Positions 38,349-46,330 of a stretch of DNA of 47,684 bases are shown here, in pieces (within the stretch, counting starts at the first letter, position 1; each line of letters begins with the position of its first letter). A program made the position numbers and the translations under genes. A model generated the notes under the pieces. That model did no database searches. It had not been told where the DNA came from and saw only the letters and a program-made list of their open reading frames with translations. The DNA lies in NCBI GenBank assembly GCA_009782495.1, contig WRIX01000006.1, forward strand, positions 1 to 47,684, in the 5' to 3' direction. Source of the stretch: Treponema sp. (GTDB lineage: Bacteria > Spirochaetota > Spirochaetia > Treponematales > Breznakiellaceae).

Positions 38349-40375
38349 TTCGTCCGCAAAAGATGAAACAGATTGAAATGACAGTTCTTGCACGTGATGT
38401 TGATCCGGTTATTGAATTTCTGGGCCGCCGCGGTTTGATGCATTTTTCCGGCGACATGTTTACCGCAGATGAAGGAAGCTCACCGGGCAGTTCAGGAACA
38501 ATAGCCCATATAAGAGAAAGCTTAACCCGCCTCCGTTCCGCTGCCGTTTATTTGGGCGTAGAACTGCCCGATGAACCGCTTGATAATACTGTTCTTCCCA
38601 AAGAAGCGGAAGAACAGCTTGCCGCCACTCTTGTTGTAACAATTCTGGGATTAAGCGTAAAAGAAAACGAAAAGAATGAAGAAAAGAAAAAACTGGAAGA
38701 AACCATTAACGAAGCCAAAGCATTTTCCAGGCTGAACGCTCCGTTTTCGGATCTGGATCAGCTTTCTTACCTTACGCTGCGTGTCGGAAGACTTGATCCG
38801 CGCCGTCAGGAAACATTGCGTGAAAATCTTGCCGGCCGGGCTGTGATCGTTTCACTGGACGATACAGGGCGTTTCCTCGCTGCCGCCTCCCGCAAGGGCC
38901 GTTTTGCCCTGGATTCGGCGCTGAAAAAAACGGCTTTTACACCCATTGATATCCCCGAAGGTTACAAAGGAGTTCCCGCGGATCTTCTTAATAGTCTTAA
39001 AGAAAGAATTGCCGCAACGGAAAAAGAACTGGAAAACATTGCCGGAAAAAAAGAAGATTTTAAAAAGGAATACAGTCCTTCGCTGCAGAGTCTGGCCGCT
39101 TCGTACCTTATGGCGCAGACGGTGGAAGAATTCAAACGGCGGCTGCGGGGAACACGAAGTGTTTATGTTATCAGCGGCTGGGTTCCCGCAGACGAAGTGC
39201 CGGTGCTGGTTGATGAACTGAAGAACCGGACCGAAGGCCGTACCGCTATACGATCATACAACCCGGAAGAACTGGAAGATGTAGTAGAGGGCAGGGAAAA
39301 AGTTCCTGTCTCTCTGAAACACGGCGCTTTTGTTCGCGGATTTGAACCTGTTGTGTTTTCTTACGGAGCGCCTCTTTACGGGACACTGGATCCGACTCCC
39401 TTTGTTGCTTTTTTCTTTACAATACTTTTTGGGATAATGTTCGGCGATCTGGGGCAGGGTTTGGTACTTTTTCTTTTGGGAATAGCATTGGGATTAAAAA
39501 ACAAAAATAAGCTTCTTGCTTCATTTAAACATTTTTCCACACCCCTTAAAGCAGTGGGCATTTCTTCGATGATCATGGGCATTTTAAACGGCGCCTTTTT
39601 TACCAGCGAAAAGTTTCTGGAAAAGCCGACTCGGGCCGTACTTGGTTTTATAATGAAGAGACTGGATATTCCCGGCACCGCCCCGTCCCGTATTCTCAGC
39701 CTGATGCCCGATAAAAATAACATTGCCAAGATGTTTTACTTTTTCGGTTTTACCATAGCTGTAGGTATTATCCTTAATTCTATCGGACTCCTGGTAAACA
39801 TTGCCAACCAATACAGTCAAAAAAAATATGAAAAAGCGTTTTTTTCTAAAACAGGGCTGGCAGGGATGCTTCTTTTTTGGTATGCCTTGTTTATTGCCAT
39901 GCGCCTTATCTTCGGCGGCCGTTTTGAAAACTATGATTATGCGGGACTTGCCGTTCCTGTTTTTTTGATTTTTTTTGGCCCTGCAATCTGGCGGCTTGTT
40001 TCCGGCGAAAGGCCTGTTTTGGAACAAGGCCTTATGGTGTTTATCATGGAAGGGTTTGTGGAAATCATTGAATCGGCATCCTCGTATATTTCCAATACCG
40101 TCAGCTTCCTCCGCGTGGGCGCTTTTGCCCTTTCCCATGCGGTGCTTTCGTTTATTGTCTTTACCCTTTCAGGTCTGGTGCAGAATCTTGCGGCAGGCCC
40201 TCTTATTTCCCTTTTGATTCTTATTGCCGGAAACGGTATTATTATTCTGTTGGAAGGAATGATTGTAGCAATACAGGCAGTACGGCTGCAGTACTATGAG
40301 TTTTTCAGCAAATTTTTTACGGAAACGGGAGTTGCCTTTACGCCTTTCCGTTTCAGAAAAAACGCGGAGCAATAA
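38345..40375 (+). CDS. V-type ATPase subunit I (a subunit)
   Basis: 676 aa. An N-terminal cytoplasmic half with coiled coils (about 95-130 and 230-260) is followed by a membrane half with seven or eight helices. Hallmarks are TPFVAFFFTILFGIMFGDLG and, near the C-terminus, the helix with the ion-channel arginine in SNTVSFLRVGAFALSHA. It forms the half-channels that feed ions to the K ring. Confidence 0.93.
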   Translation: MIRPQKMKQIEMTVLARDVDPVIEFLGRRGLMHFSGDMFTADEGSSPGSSGTIAHIRESLTRLRSAAVYLGVELPDEPLDNTVLPKEAEEQLAATLVVTILGLSVKENEKNEEKKKLEETINEAKAFSRLNAPFSDLDQLSYLTLRVGRLDPRRQETLRENLAGRAVIVSLDDTGRFLAAASRKGRFALDSALKKTAFTPIDIPEGYKGVPADLLNSLKERIAATEKELENIAGKKEDFKKEYSPSLQSLAASYLMAQTVEEFKRRLRGTRSVYVISGWVPADEVPVLVDELKNRTEGRTAIRSYNPEELEDVVEGREKVPVSLKHGAFVRGFEPVVFSYGAPLYGTLDPTPFVAFFFTILFGIMFGDLGQGLVLFLLGIALGLKNKNKLLASFKHFSTPLKAVGISSMIMGILNGAFFTSEKFLEKPTRAVLGFIMKRLDIPGTAPSRILSLMPDKNNIAKMFYFFGFTIAVGIILNSIGLLVNIANQYSQKKYEKAFFSKTGLAGMLLFWYALFIAMRLIFGGRFENYDYAGLAVPVFLIFFGPAIWRLVSGERPVLEQGLMVFIMEGFVEIIESASSYISNTVSFLRVGAFALSHAVLSFIVFTLSGLVQNLAAGPLISLLILIAGNGIIILLEGMIVAIQAVRLQYYEFFSKFFTETGVAFTPFRFRKNAEQ

Positions 40376-40393
40376 TTTAAGGAGTTGGTATAG

Positions 40394-40708
40394 ATGAAAA
40401 GAACGTTGATTGTATTAACCATACTGCTGGTTTTGGGAGCAATGGTTTTTGCCCAGGAAGCGGAAAGCGATGAAGGAGAAGCTTCAGGAACCCAGGCTGT
40501 TTCGGTGTGGAAGTATTTTGCCGCAGCCCTGGCTGTGGGGATTTCCTGCGTGGCCGGCGGCATTGCTGTAGGCCAGATAGGGTCCGCCGCTATGGGAGCA
40601 ATGAGCGAGAACCCCGAACTTTCCGGAAAGGCTTTGCCTTATGCCGGCCTTGCAGAAGGGATATGTCTTTGGGGCTTCCTTGTTGCTCTGCTTATACTGA
40701 TATTCTAG
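40394..40708 (+). CDS. V-type ATPase subunit K (proteolipid ring)
   Basis: 104 aa. A cleavable-looking signal segment (LIVLTILLVLGAMVFAQ) and an acidic spacer precede a two-helix hairpin: AAALAVGISCVAGGIAVGQI and YAGLAEGICLWGFLVALLI. The ion-binding Glu is in GLAEG, and helix one offers a Gln (VGQIG), compatible with H+ or Na+; which ion cannot be settled. AAGGAG lies upstream. Confidence 0.9.
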   Translation: MKRTLIVLTILLVLGAMVFAQEAESDEGEASGTQAVSVWKYFAAALAVGISCVAGGIAVGQIGSAAMGAMSENPELSGKALPYAGLAEGICLWGFLVALLILIF

Positions 40709-40709
40709 T

Positions 40710-41051
40710 GTGGACTATTTTTTTATTGGAGAAACGGAACTGGCAACTGCTTTTCGTTTTGTAGGAATAGAGGGGCAGGCGGTATCCGGAGAGGAAGAAG
40801 CGCTGGCAGTCTTTAAAAAATGCACTCACGGGTGGGACGAAACTGCCGGAGTCTTCCTTCCCGGTAATATAAGCTGCCGTGTTCTGATAATTACGGAAGA
40901 AACAGCTCTATGGCTGGGGAAAACACTGACGGACTGGCAGTTAAAAGGCGCCTATCCTCTTGTGGTGGAAATTCCGGGAACTCTGGGACACCTTCCGGGG
41001 CATAAAACCCTGGTTGATGCAATCAGGGAAGCAATAGGGGTGCATGTATAA
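40710..41051 (+). CDS. V-type ATPase subunit F
   Basis: 113 aa from a GTG one base after the subunit K stop. Rossmann-like small protein: DYFFIGETELATAFRFVGIE at the start and RVLIITEETALWLGKTL in the middle, the usual NtpG/AtpF pattern. It belongs to the central rotor stalk with subunit D, which is not found in this window. Confidence 0.85.
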   Translation: MDYFFIGETELATAFRFVGIEGQAVSGEEEALAVFKKCTHGWDETAGVFLPGNISCRVLIITEETALWLGKTLTDWQLKGAYPLVVEIPGTLGHLPGHKTLVDAIREAIGVHV

Positions 41052-41057
41052 TATAAG

Positions 41058-41126
41058 ATGCGGGCTTTCAGCCCGCGAGCGCAAGGAAGTTATTATAGTT
41101 CACCGCCAGGAGGCGGTGTGTGCATG
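41058..41126 (+). promoter_or_regulatory. Conserved leader element, type A (copy 2), ending GTGTGCATG
   Basis: Two perfect 7-bp hairpins: GCGGGCT-TTC-AGCCCGC (41061-41077) and CACCGCC-AGGA-GGCGGTG (41101-41118). The second loop and stem hold the AGGAGG ribosome site of subunit E. Highly similar to 21475-21546. As in that copy, the reading frame from the element's own ATG runs through into the gene. Confidence 0.65.
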
Positions 41127-41843
41127 GAAGAGCTGCATACCACCGAAGCGTTAGACAGGGAGATCCTGGAAGACGCACGAAAAAAAGCGCTTAAGATTCT
41201 CAAAGCTGCCGATGATTTGGCAAGTTCATCAAAGGCGGCCTGGGAAAAAAAACTTAACCGATCGGAAAAGAAAGTCCGCTCTGATTATGAACAGAAAGAA
41301 AGCCAGTTGCAGCTGGAAATTATGGCCCGGCTTCCAATGGACAAGCGGAGAATCCGCTCAGAAACCATAGATCGTTTTTTAAATAAGGCAATGGAAGAAT
41401 TTCTTGCATCGCTGGATCGTGCTTCTTTACTGTACATTATGAAAAAAGATTTGGAGAAAAAGAAAGAAGAAATATCTTCCGGTTTTTTTGGCTCGCCGGA
41501 CCGGCCGGAGACAGCTTCTCTCCGTTATCGTGCGCTTTCCAAAGAAGAATGCGGCGCCCTTGTTGAATCTTCTTTTGGCGGGATTTCTTTTAGCTATACT
41601 GAAGATCCTCTTTATATAATAACCGGTTCTTTTCCGGCGCTGGTAATGGATTTTCCCCGTTTGCGGATTACCGTTTCTGTAGACAAAGCGGCGGAAGCAT
41701 TGCTTTTGGAAAAGCGGGCTGAACTGGCCGCAGCCCTGTTGGGAAACATTGAAGATTTAACGCTGCCGGTATCCGCCGTTAATACAACCGCAGCGTCCGG
41801 CGCTGTAACCGGGTGTTATGACAACGGAGGCGGGAATGGCTGA
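41124..41843 (+). CDS. V-type ATPase subunit E
   Basis: 239 aa from the ATG that ends the leader element; starting at 41058 would add a leader-encoded peptide similar to that before the aspartic protease and is not expected in subunit E. A long N-terminal helix ([20 protein letters not shown]) is followed by a small C-terminal globular domain. It forms the peripheral stalk with the G/H-like subunit. It overlaps the start of subunit A by 8 bp. Confidence 0.8.
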   Translation: MEELHTTEALDREILEDARKKALKILKAADDLASSSKAAWEKKLNRSEKKVRSDYEQKESQLQLEIMARLPMDKRRIRSETIDRFLNKAMEEFLASLDRASLLYIMKKDLEKKKEEISSGFFGSPDRPETASLRYRALSKEECGALVESSFGGISFSYTEDPLYIITGSFPALVMDFPRLRITVSVDKAAEALLLEKRAELAAALLGNIEDLTLPVSAVNTTAASGAVTGCYDNGGGNG

Positions 41844-43686
41844 AGCGGGAAAAGTAACGCATATTTCCGGCCCGATCATTAAGGCTGACGGCCTGGGAAG
41901 TGCAGGTCTCTTTGACCTTGTTGAAGTCGGTGAACAGCGGATTACCGGTGAAATTGTCCGGCTTGAAAAGGATGAAGCGTTAATTCAGGTATATGAAGAT
42001 GATACAGGACTCAGAATAGGAGCCCCTGTAGTATCAACTGAACGTCCGCTTTCTGTGCTGCTGGGACCCGGTCTTATCGGGACAATTTACGACGGAATAC
42101 AGCGGCCGCTGAAAGTGTTATACAAAAAAACCGGCGCTTTTATGACAAGCGGCGTAAGGGCAGAAGCGCTGGATTTGGAAAAACACTGGCCCTTTGTTCC
42201 AGATACGGAGCTTGGCTCGCAGCTTGCAAACGGAAATGCTGCCGAAGCAAAACCGGGAATGTGTCTGGGAACAGTTAAGGAAACAGAAAGCATCACCTGT
42301 ACGATTATGATTCCACCAGACATAAAAGGCCGTATTGTCTGGCTTGCTCCGCCGGGGGAATATTGCTGTACCGATACAATTGCCCGTACCGATACAGGCG
42401 CGGAAATTTCTCTGGCCCAGTGGTGGCCGGTGCGTATTCCCCGCCCCTGCGTCCAGCGTCTTGCCCCCGACCAGCCGTTGATTACAGGAGAGCGGGTAAT
42501 TGATTTATTCTTTCCGCTTTCCAAGGGAGGGGCTGCGGCGATTCCCGGCGGTTTTGGTACCGGTAAAACCATGACGCAGCATGCAATAGCAAAGTGGTGC
42601 GATGCCGATGTAATTGTGTATATTGGCTGCGGAGAGCGCGGCAACGAGATGACCGATGTACTCACCGAGTTCCCCCATTTGGAAGATCCGCGAACCGGCC
42701 GCTCATTAATGGAAAGGACAATTCTTATTGCCAATACTTCCAATATGCCTGTTGCTGCAAGGGAAGTGTCGATTTATACGGGAGTAACTCTGGCGGAGTT
42801 TTACCGTGATATGGGCTACCATGTTGCGATTATGGCGGATTCAACCAGCCGCTGGGCGGAAGCGCTGAGGGAACTGTCCGGCCGCATGGAAGAGATGCCG
42901 GCGGAAGAAGGGTTTCCCGCATATCTTCCTACAAGGCTTGCCGAATTTTACGAAAGGGCCGGCAGGATTATCACCCTGGGGGGCAAAGAAGGATCGGTAT
43001 CGATTATCGGAGCGGTGTCTCCGCCGGGCGGTGATTTTTCGGAGCCTGTTACTCAGCATACCAAACGTTTTATCCGTTGTTTCTGGGCCCTTGACCGGGA
43101 ACTGGCAAATGCCCGTCATTATCCTGCAATTTCCTGGATAGACAGTTATTCCGAATATGCGGAAGAGGTAAAACCCTGGTGGCAAAAACTCGATCCCGCC
43201 TGGGCCACGGTAAGGCAGGAGGCGCTTGAACTCCTTAAAAAAGAACAGCGCCTTCAGGAGATAGTCCGGCTTATTGGCCCGGATGCACTCCCGGACGGTG
43301 AACGCCTGGTGCTGCTGGCTTCGGACTTAATCAAAGACGGTTTTCTCCAGCAAAATTCTTTCGACCCGATAGACAAGTACTGCGTTCCCTCCAAACAGAT
43401 ACGGCTGCTGGAACTCATTATGGAATTCTATCATCGTGCCGATACCTGTATTCATTTGGGAGCGCCCCTTTACAAAATAAGCGGTCTTACAAGAATGGAC
43501 AGCAAAGAAGCCGAGGGCATTCCATTTATGGGAGAGGAAAAAAGACGGCCCCTTCGTGAACGTCTAGCGCGGCTTAAAAGCGAAATACCAAACGATGATG
43601 AACGGGGTTTTGCCAATTTTGAACAGGACATGATCGGCGCTCTGGATATCCTGGAACGAAACTACCGCAACAGACAAATGCTTTAG
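41836..43686 (+). CDS. atpA: V-type ATPase catalytic subunit A
   Basis: 616 aa from ATG 41836, which has GGAGG five bases upstream (ATG 41818 is an alternative). It has the N-terminal barrel ([14 protein letters not shown]), the bulge domain characteristic of V/A-type A subunits, the P-loop [13 protein letters not shown], and the catalytic [13 protein letters not shown]. It hydrolyses or makes ATP in the A3B3 head. The partner subunit B gene, which normally follows directly, is absent downstream in this window. Confidence 0.96.
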   Translation: MAEAGKVTHISGPIIKADGLGSAGLFDLVEVGEQRITGEIVRLEKDEALIQVYEDDTGLRIGAPVVSTERPLSVLLGPGLIGTIYDGIQRPLKVLYKKTGAFMTSGVRAEALDLEKHWPFVPDTELGSQLANGNAAEAKPGMCLGTVKETESITCTIMIPPDIKGRIVWLAPPGEYCCTDTIARTDTGAEISLAQWWPVRIPRPCVQRLAPDQPLITGERVIDLFFPLSKGGAAAIPGGFGTGKTMTQHAIAKWCDADVIVYIGCGERGNEMTDVLTEFPHLEDPRTGRSLMERTILIANTSNMPVAAREVSIYTGVTLAEFYRDMGYHVAIMADSTSRWAEALRELSGRMEEMPAEEGFPAYLPTRLAEFYERAGRIITLGGKEGSVSIIGAVSPPGGDFSEPVTQHTKRFIRCFWALDRELANARHYPAISWIDSYSEYAEEVKPWWQKLDPAWATVRQEALELLKKEQRLQEIVRLIGPDALPDGERLVLLASDLIKDGFLQQNSFDPIDKYCVPSKQIRLLELIMEFYHRADTCIHLGAPLYKISGLTRMDSKEAEGIPFMGEEKRRPLRERLARLKSEIPNDDERGFANFEQDMIGALDILERNYRNRQML

Positions 43687-43748
43687 AATGTTTTTCGTTT
43701 AAAAGATCCATCGGCCAGGTTTCAGATATCCACTGATCTTGAAAGAGA

Positions 43749-43773
43749 TCTCGCGAAGACGCTGAGGCGCAAG
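43749..43773 (+). repeat. Left inverted repeat of the GxxExxY cassette
   Basis: TCTCGCGAAGACGCTGAGG and following bases match the reverse complement of 44161-44186 at 22 of 25 positions. It begins 62 bp after the V-ATPase A stop codon and ends 3 bp before the GxxExxY stop codon. The 43687-43748 stretch contains nothing recognisable, and no trace of a subunit B start is seen. Confidence 0.6.
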
Positions 43774-43776
43774 GCT

Positions 43777-44160
43777 TCAATCTGAGAGGCCATTAACTGT
43801 TCGGACTATTCCCTCTTTCATTAGCGCTGCTCCGAAATTGAGAATGAAACCAAGTTTTGTGTTAGTTAATTTCAAGTATGTCAGTAACTGCTTTTTATGA
43901 GAGGCAGTTATTTTCTCCACCGATTTCAACTCCACAATTACCTTTCCTTCAATAAATATATCAATTCTGAATCCCTCATCAAAATGTTCGCCTTCAAATT
44001 CTATTGGTATTGATACCTGCCGTTGAATGGATAGTCCTTTCTTTGCTAATAATTTAGCCAAGACCGCCTCATATACGTTTTCCAACAATCCAGAACCAAG
44101 ATTTTTATGTATATAGACTGCTGTATCAACTACAATAGAACCAATATCATTTTCATTCAT
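43777..44160 (-). CDS. GxxExxY family protein
   Basis: 127 aa. It shows the name-giving motif in GSGLLENVYEAVL and a PD-(D/E)XK-like core FRIDIFIEGKVIVELKSVE. The family is widespread, often present in several copies per genome, and of unknown function; the core suggests a nuclease fold. The gene is bounded almost exactly by imperfect inverted repeats (43749-43773 and 44161-44186). This suggests it moves as a cassette. It is AT-richer than the V-ATPase genes. Confidence 0.85.
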   Translation of the reverse strand: MNENDIGSIVVDTAVYIHKNLGSGLLENVYEAVLAKLLAKKGLSIQRQVSIPIEFEGEHFDEGFRIDIFIEGKVIVELKSVEKITASHKKQLLTYLKLTNTKLGFILNFGAALMKEGIVRTVNGLSD

Positions 44161-44186
44161 CTTTGCGCCTCCGTGTCTTTGCGAGA
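44161..44186 (+). repeat. Right inverted repeat of the GxxExxY cassette
   Basis: CTTTGCGCCTCCGTGTC and following bases form the partner of the left repeat. It directly abuts the GxxExxY start codon, so on the minus strand the repeat supplies the upstream region of the gene. Confidence 0.6.
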
Positions 44187-44238
44187 GTTTTCTTTAATTT
44201 TCTTTAAATATAAAGGTATTTGTAAAAAAAGGATATTT

Positions 44239-44910
44239 CTATACGGCGGGAGTTTCGGCAGGAGCTGGGACTTCCGGGGTATTGTCCTGCTTGTTTGCCG
44301 TTATTGTGCGGGTTACGCCGCCCGAGACATACACCCGTCCGCATTCAGGGCATATCGCGGTATTGATCGTAACGGTTTGGCTGACTATTTGCCTGTCTTC
44401 CCGTTCTGCTTTAGCCTGTTCGTGGGATACATGTTCGCCTTCGTGGGCTGCCACGGCACCTGCCGCCTGACCGGGACTAAGGTGAGTCGGCGCCTGGAAA
44501 CTTACCGAAGGATCGCTTGAACTGTCCTGATATTTGCGGCTTTTACAGGTCTGACATTCATGAGTTTCAAATACTTCGCTGACACCCTTGGCGTTATTGC
44601 CTTGCATGATTACCTGCGGCGTACCGGGTAAAGCGCCTTTTTGCCCGGGATTTTCCGGCTGGGCTAAACCTTTGTTTGCAATATTCCGGTTGTACGCATC
44701 CCAGGCTTCCGGGGAAATGTCTACGACCACGGCAGGGAAATACAAACTGCTCTGCTGAGGCCCTTGTTTGCCGGCCGGTGTCCCGGTTATTTCCGGTAAC
44801 CTGCTTATACCGGGCATTCCTGTAACAGCCGGGTTCACAGTTTGTTTGGGAATCCCAATCGGCTGCGAGGCATGAGGATAGTACGCTGTAAAAGCAGGAT
44901 CTATTAACAT
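44239..44910 (-). CDS. SprA-family putative metalloprotease
   Basis: 223 aa. The family block is clear: a C-x-x-C pair in HECQTCKSRKYQDSSSDPSV, then SFQAPTHLSP and the zinc-type motif AAHEGEHVSHEQAKAERE (H-E-x-x-H). A second C-x-x-C lies in AICPECGRVYVSGG. The N-terminal 100 residues are Pro/Gly-rich and probably disordered. No signal peptide is seen. Proteins of this family are often annotated as putative metalloproteases; no substrate is known. Confidence 0.8.
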   Translation of the reverse strand: MLIDPAFTAYYPHASQPIGIPKQTVNPAVTGMPGISRLPEITGTPAGKQGPQQSSLYFPAVVVDISPEAWDAYNRNIANKGLAQPENPGQKGALPGTPQVIMQGNNAKGVSEVFETHECQTCKSRKYQDSSSDPSVSFQAPTHLSPGQAAGAVAAHEGEHVSHEQAKAEREDRQIVSQTVTINTAICPECGRVYVSGGVTRTITANKQDNTPEVPAPAETPAV

Positions 44911-45038
44911 CCTTCAATTAATATACACCATTCCCCGGAAAAAGCAAGTAAAAACCATGAATAGTAAGCAATGACGCTGTCGAAATTGCTCAATGTAAGG
45001 GGCATTACGGGGATTAATTGTGCTAACTCATTGACTAC

Positions 45039-45377
45039 CTATAACTTTGCGGCTTGGCTAAGAATCTCCGGATTATCTGCTACATAATTAAGAACATCGG
45101 CCATAATACCGGTATAGCCCTTGCCCAGAGCCTTGTACTTTGAAAGGGTATCTGGTTTGACTCTGATCGCTACTACCGAAGAAGGATTCCTGCGGCTTTT
45201 CCGTAATTCCTGCGCCATAGCCGCGAATTCGGCTAATGCCTCCGGCGTGGAAGGCGGGCAATCAGGATCATAGACTTTGGGTGCTTTACCGGCTTCTCTG
45301 TATTGCTTTTTTGCCTGCTTCAAAACCTCTTTAGGTATCTTTTGTCCAACCTTTATTGTCGCTCCTATAGTATCCAT
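45039..45377 (-). CDS. brnA: BrnA-type antitoxin
   Basis: 112 aa from ATG 45377, preceded by GGAGGAG. The C-terminal region VVAIRVKPDTLSKYKALGKG followed by YTGIMADVLNYV has the BrnA pattern: a ribbon-helix-helix protein that binds and neutralises BrnT and represses their operon. The N-terminal 60 residues are longer than typical. It is downstream of and overlaps brnT by 47 bp. Confidence 0.85.
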   Translation of the reverse strand: MDTIGATIKVGQKIPKEVLKQAKKQYREAGKAPKVYDPDCPPSTPEALAEFAAMAQELRKSRRNPSSVVAIRVKPDTLSKYKALGKGYTGIMADVLNYVADNPEILSQAAKL

Positions 45378-45660
45378 TGTAACTCCTCCTCTCATGCTTT
45401 TCCGCTTTCCGTGCCGAAATAATTTGGGTTTCTTTTACAGCCCTTCCTTCCTGTTCCGTATACACCACAAAAAAAGTTTTTCCAACTCTGCCGATAGTTT
45501 GCCAGCGCTCTTCTCCTGATGTATTTTTTTCACTCCTGTCGAAGCGCCATATCCTATTCGGATCAGAAAATACATATTGTGCCACCTCAAAGCTAATTTT
45601 ATGTTTACGTTTGTTTTCGTCGTTTTTAGCTTCATCCCAGGTGATCCGCCGCTCTTCCAT
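45331..45660 (-). CDS. brnT: BrnT-type ribonuclease toxin
   Basis: 109 aa from ATG 45660. The BrnT family start ITWDEAKNDENKRKHKISFE is clear, as are FFVVYTEQE and the closing IISARKAEKHER. BrnT is a RelE-fold ribonuclease that halts translation unless bound by BrnA. The C-terminus extends beyond the usual end by about 17 residues into the brnA overlap. A longer frame starting at 45711 is less likely. Confidence 0.85.
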   Translation of the reverse strand: MEERRITWDEAKNDENKRKHKISFEVAQYVFSDPNRIWRFDRSEKNTSGEERWQTIGRVGKTFFVVYTEQEGRAVKETQIISARKAEKHERRSYNGYYRSDNKGWTKDT

Positions 45661-45686
45661 ACAATAATGTAATACATAATTGTATG
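45658..45686. promoter_or_regulatory. Inverted repeat at the brnT start, candidate autoregulatory operator
   Basis: CATACAAT (658-665) and ATTGTATG (679-686) are perfect inverted repeats spanning the brnT start codon and its upstream region. BrnA proteins repress their own promoter, so this is a plausible binding site. Confidence 0.4.
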
Positions 45687-45768
45687 TGTTGGCAATAGAA
45701 TTGTTTACCAAATACTGTATATTACGGCAGGATAATACGAACTGTTCTGAAAAAAAGAGCCCTCTATT

Positions 45769-45909
45769 ATGTTCGGCGGCCTTGTTTTTTCTGTACCGGA
45801 AAAGCTGGTTTACCCGGAATTATTAAAGAGGCCATTTCTGCAAAGTCGGTACCAGCCTGAAACTGAATTGAATAGGTTATTTATTGAGCCATACCTTTAC
45901 TTTAATTGA
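45769..45909 (+). CDS. Possible small ORF of unknown function
   Basis: 46 codons from ATG to TGA in the gap between brnT and the XRE gene, starting MFGGLVFSVPEKLVYPELLK. No good ribosome site precedes it and no family is recognised. It may be a fragment of a lost gene. Its end overlaps the convergent XRE gene by 8 bp. Confidence 0.2.
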   Translation: MFGGLVFSVPEKLVYPELLKRPFLQSRYQPETELNRLFIEPYLYFN

Positions 45910-46234
45910 TCCTTTTGACAACTTTGCGGATAGCATTATTAAGCCGTTTAACAAGTTCATCTTTCATTGTATCGGACATTATGTATGGTTTTTGTTTCTC
46001 TGATTTTAAAGTAATTTCTTCACCCGGATCATCAATAAATAGTACATACGGTTTAATTCGTAATGCCGCAGCGATTTTTTCAATCATTTCCATAGAAGGG
46101 AATCTGTTGCCAATCTCTATCTGACCTATATAAGAGGTTGATGTACCGCACTTTTCAGCAAGGGTCATTTGAGAAATTTTTCTTGATTTACGGCACATTC
46201 GCAAATTTCGAATAAATACCGCTTTTAGTCGCAT
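45902..46234 (-). CDS. XRE-family transcriptional regulator
   Basis: 110 aa. The helix-turn-helix occupies about residues 13-68: RKISQMTLAEKCGTSTSYIG, then QIEIGNRFPSMEMIEKIA. The C-terminal 40 residues are polar and charged. It resembles small Cro/C1-type repressors. It is divergent from the CsgG-like gene, and four ATTAGC/GCTAAT half-sites lie in the shared intergenic region, one touching its own start codon. AT-rich codon use suggests acquisition. Confidence 0.85.
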   Translation of the reverse strand: MRLKAVFIRNLRMCRKSRKISQMTLAEKCGTSTSYIGQIEIGNRFPSMEMIEKIAAALRIKPYVLFIDDPGEEITLKSEKQKPYIMSDTMKDELVKRLNNAIRKVVKRIN

Positions 46235-46316
46235 ATTAGCTATCAGATCATATTTTTAGATCGCCCTTGACAATGCTCTAAATGCTAATATAATAACTTA
46301 TTAGCTGTTTGCTAAT
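46235..46316. promoter_or_regulatory. Divergent control region with promoter and ATTAGC/GCTAAT half-sites
   Basis: For the plus strand, TTGACA (267-272), a 16-bp spacer and TATAAT (289-294) form a strong promoter. ATTAGC or its complement occurs at 235-240, 284-289, 300-305 and 311-316; the last two form ATTAGC-TGTTT-GCTAAT. Two of the sites flank the -10 box. These are candidate operators for the neighbouring XRE protein. Confidence 0.6.
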
Positions 46317-46330
46317 ATTAGGGAGTTTTT

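Noticed and set aside
43687-43748. Start of a truncated V-ATPase subunit B gene
   Set aside because: All three plus-strand frames were read; none gives a recognisable subunit B N-terminus and stops occur within a few codons.
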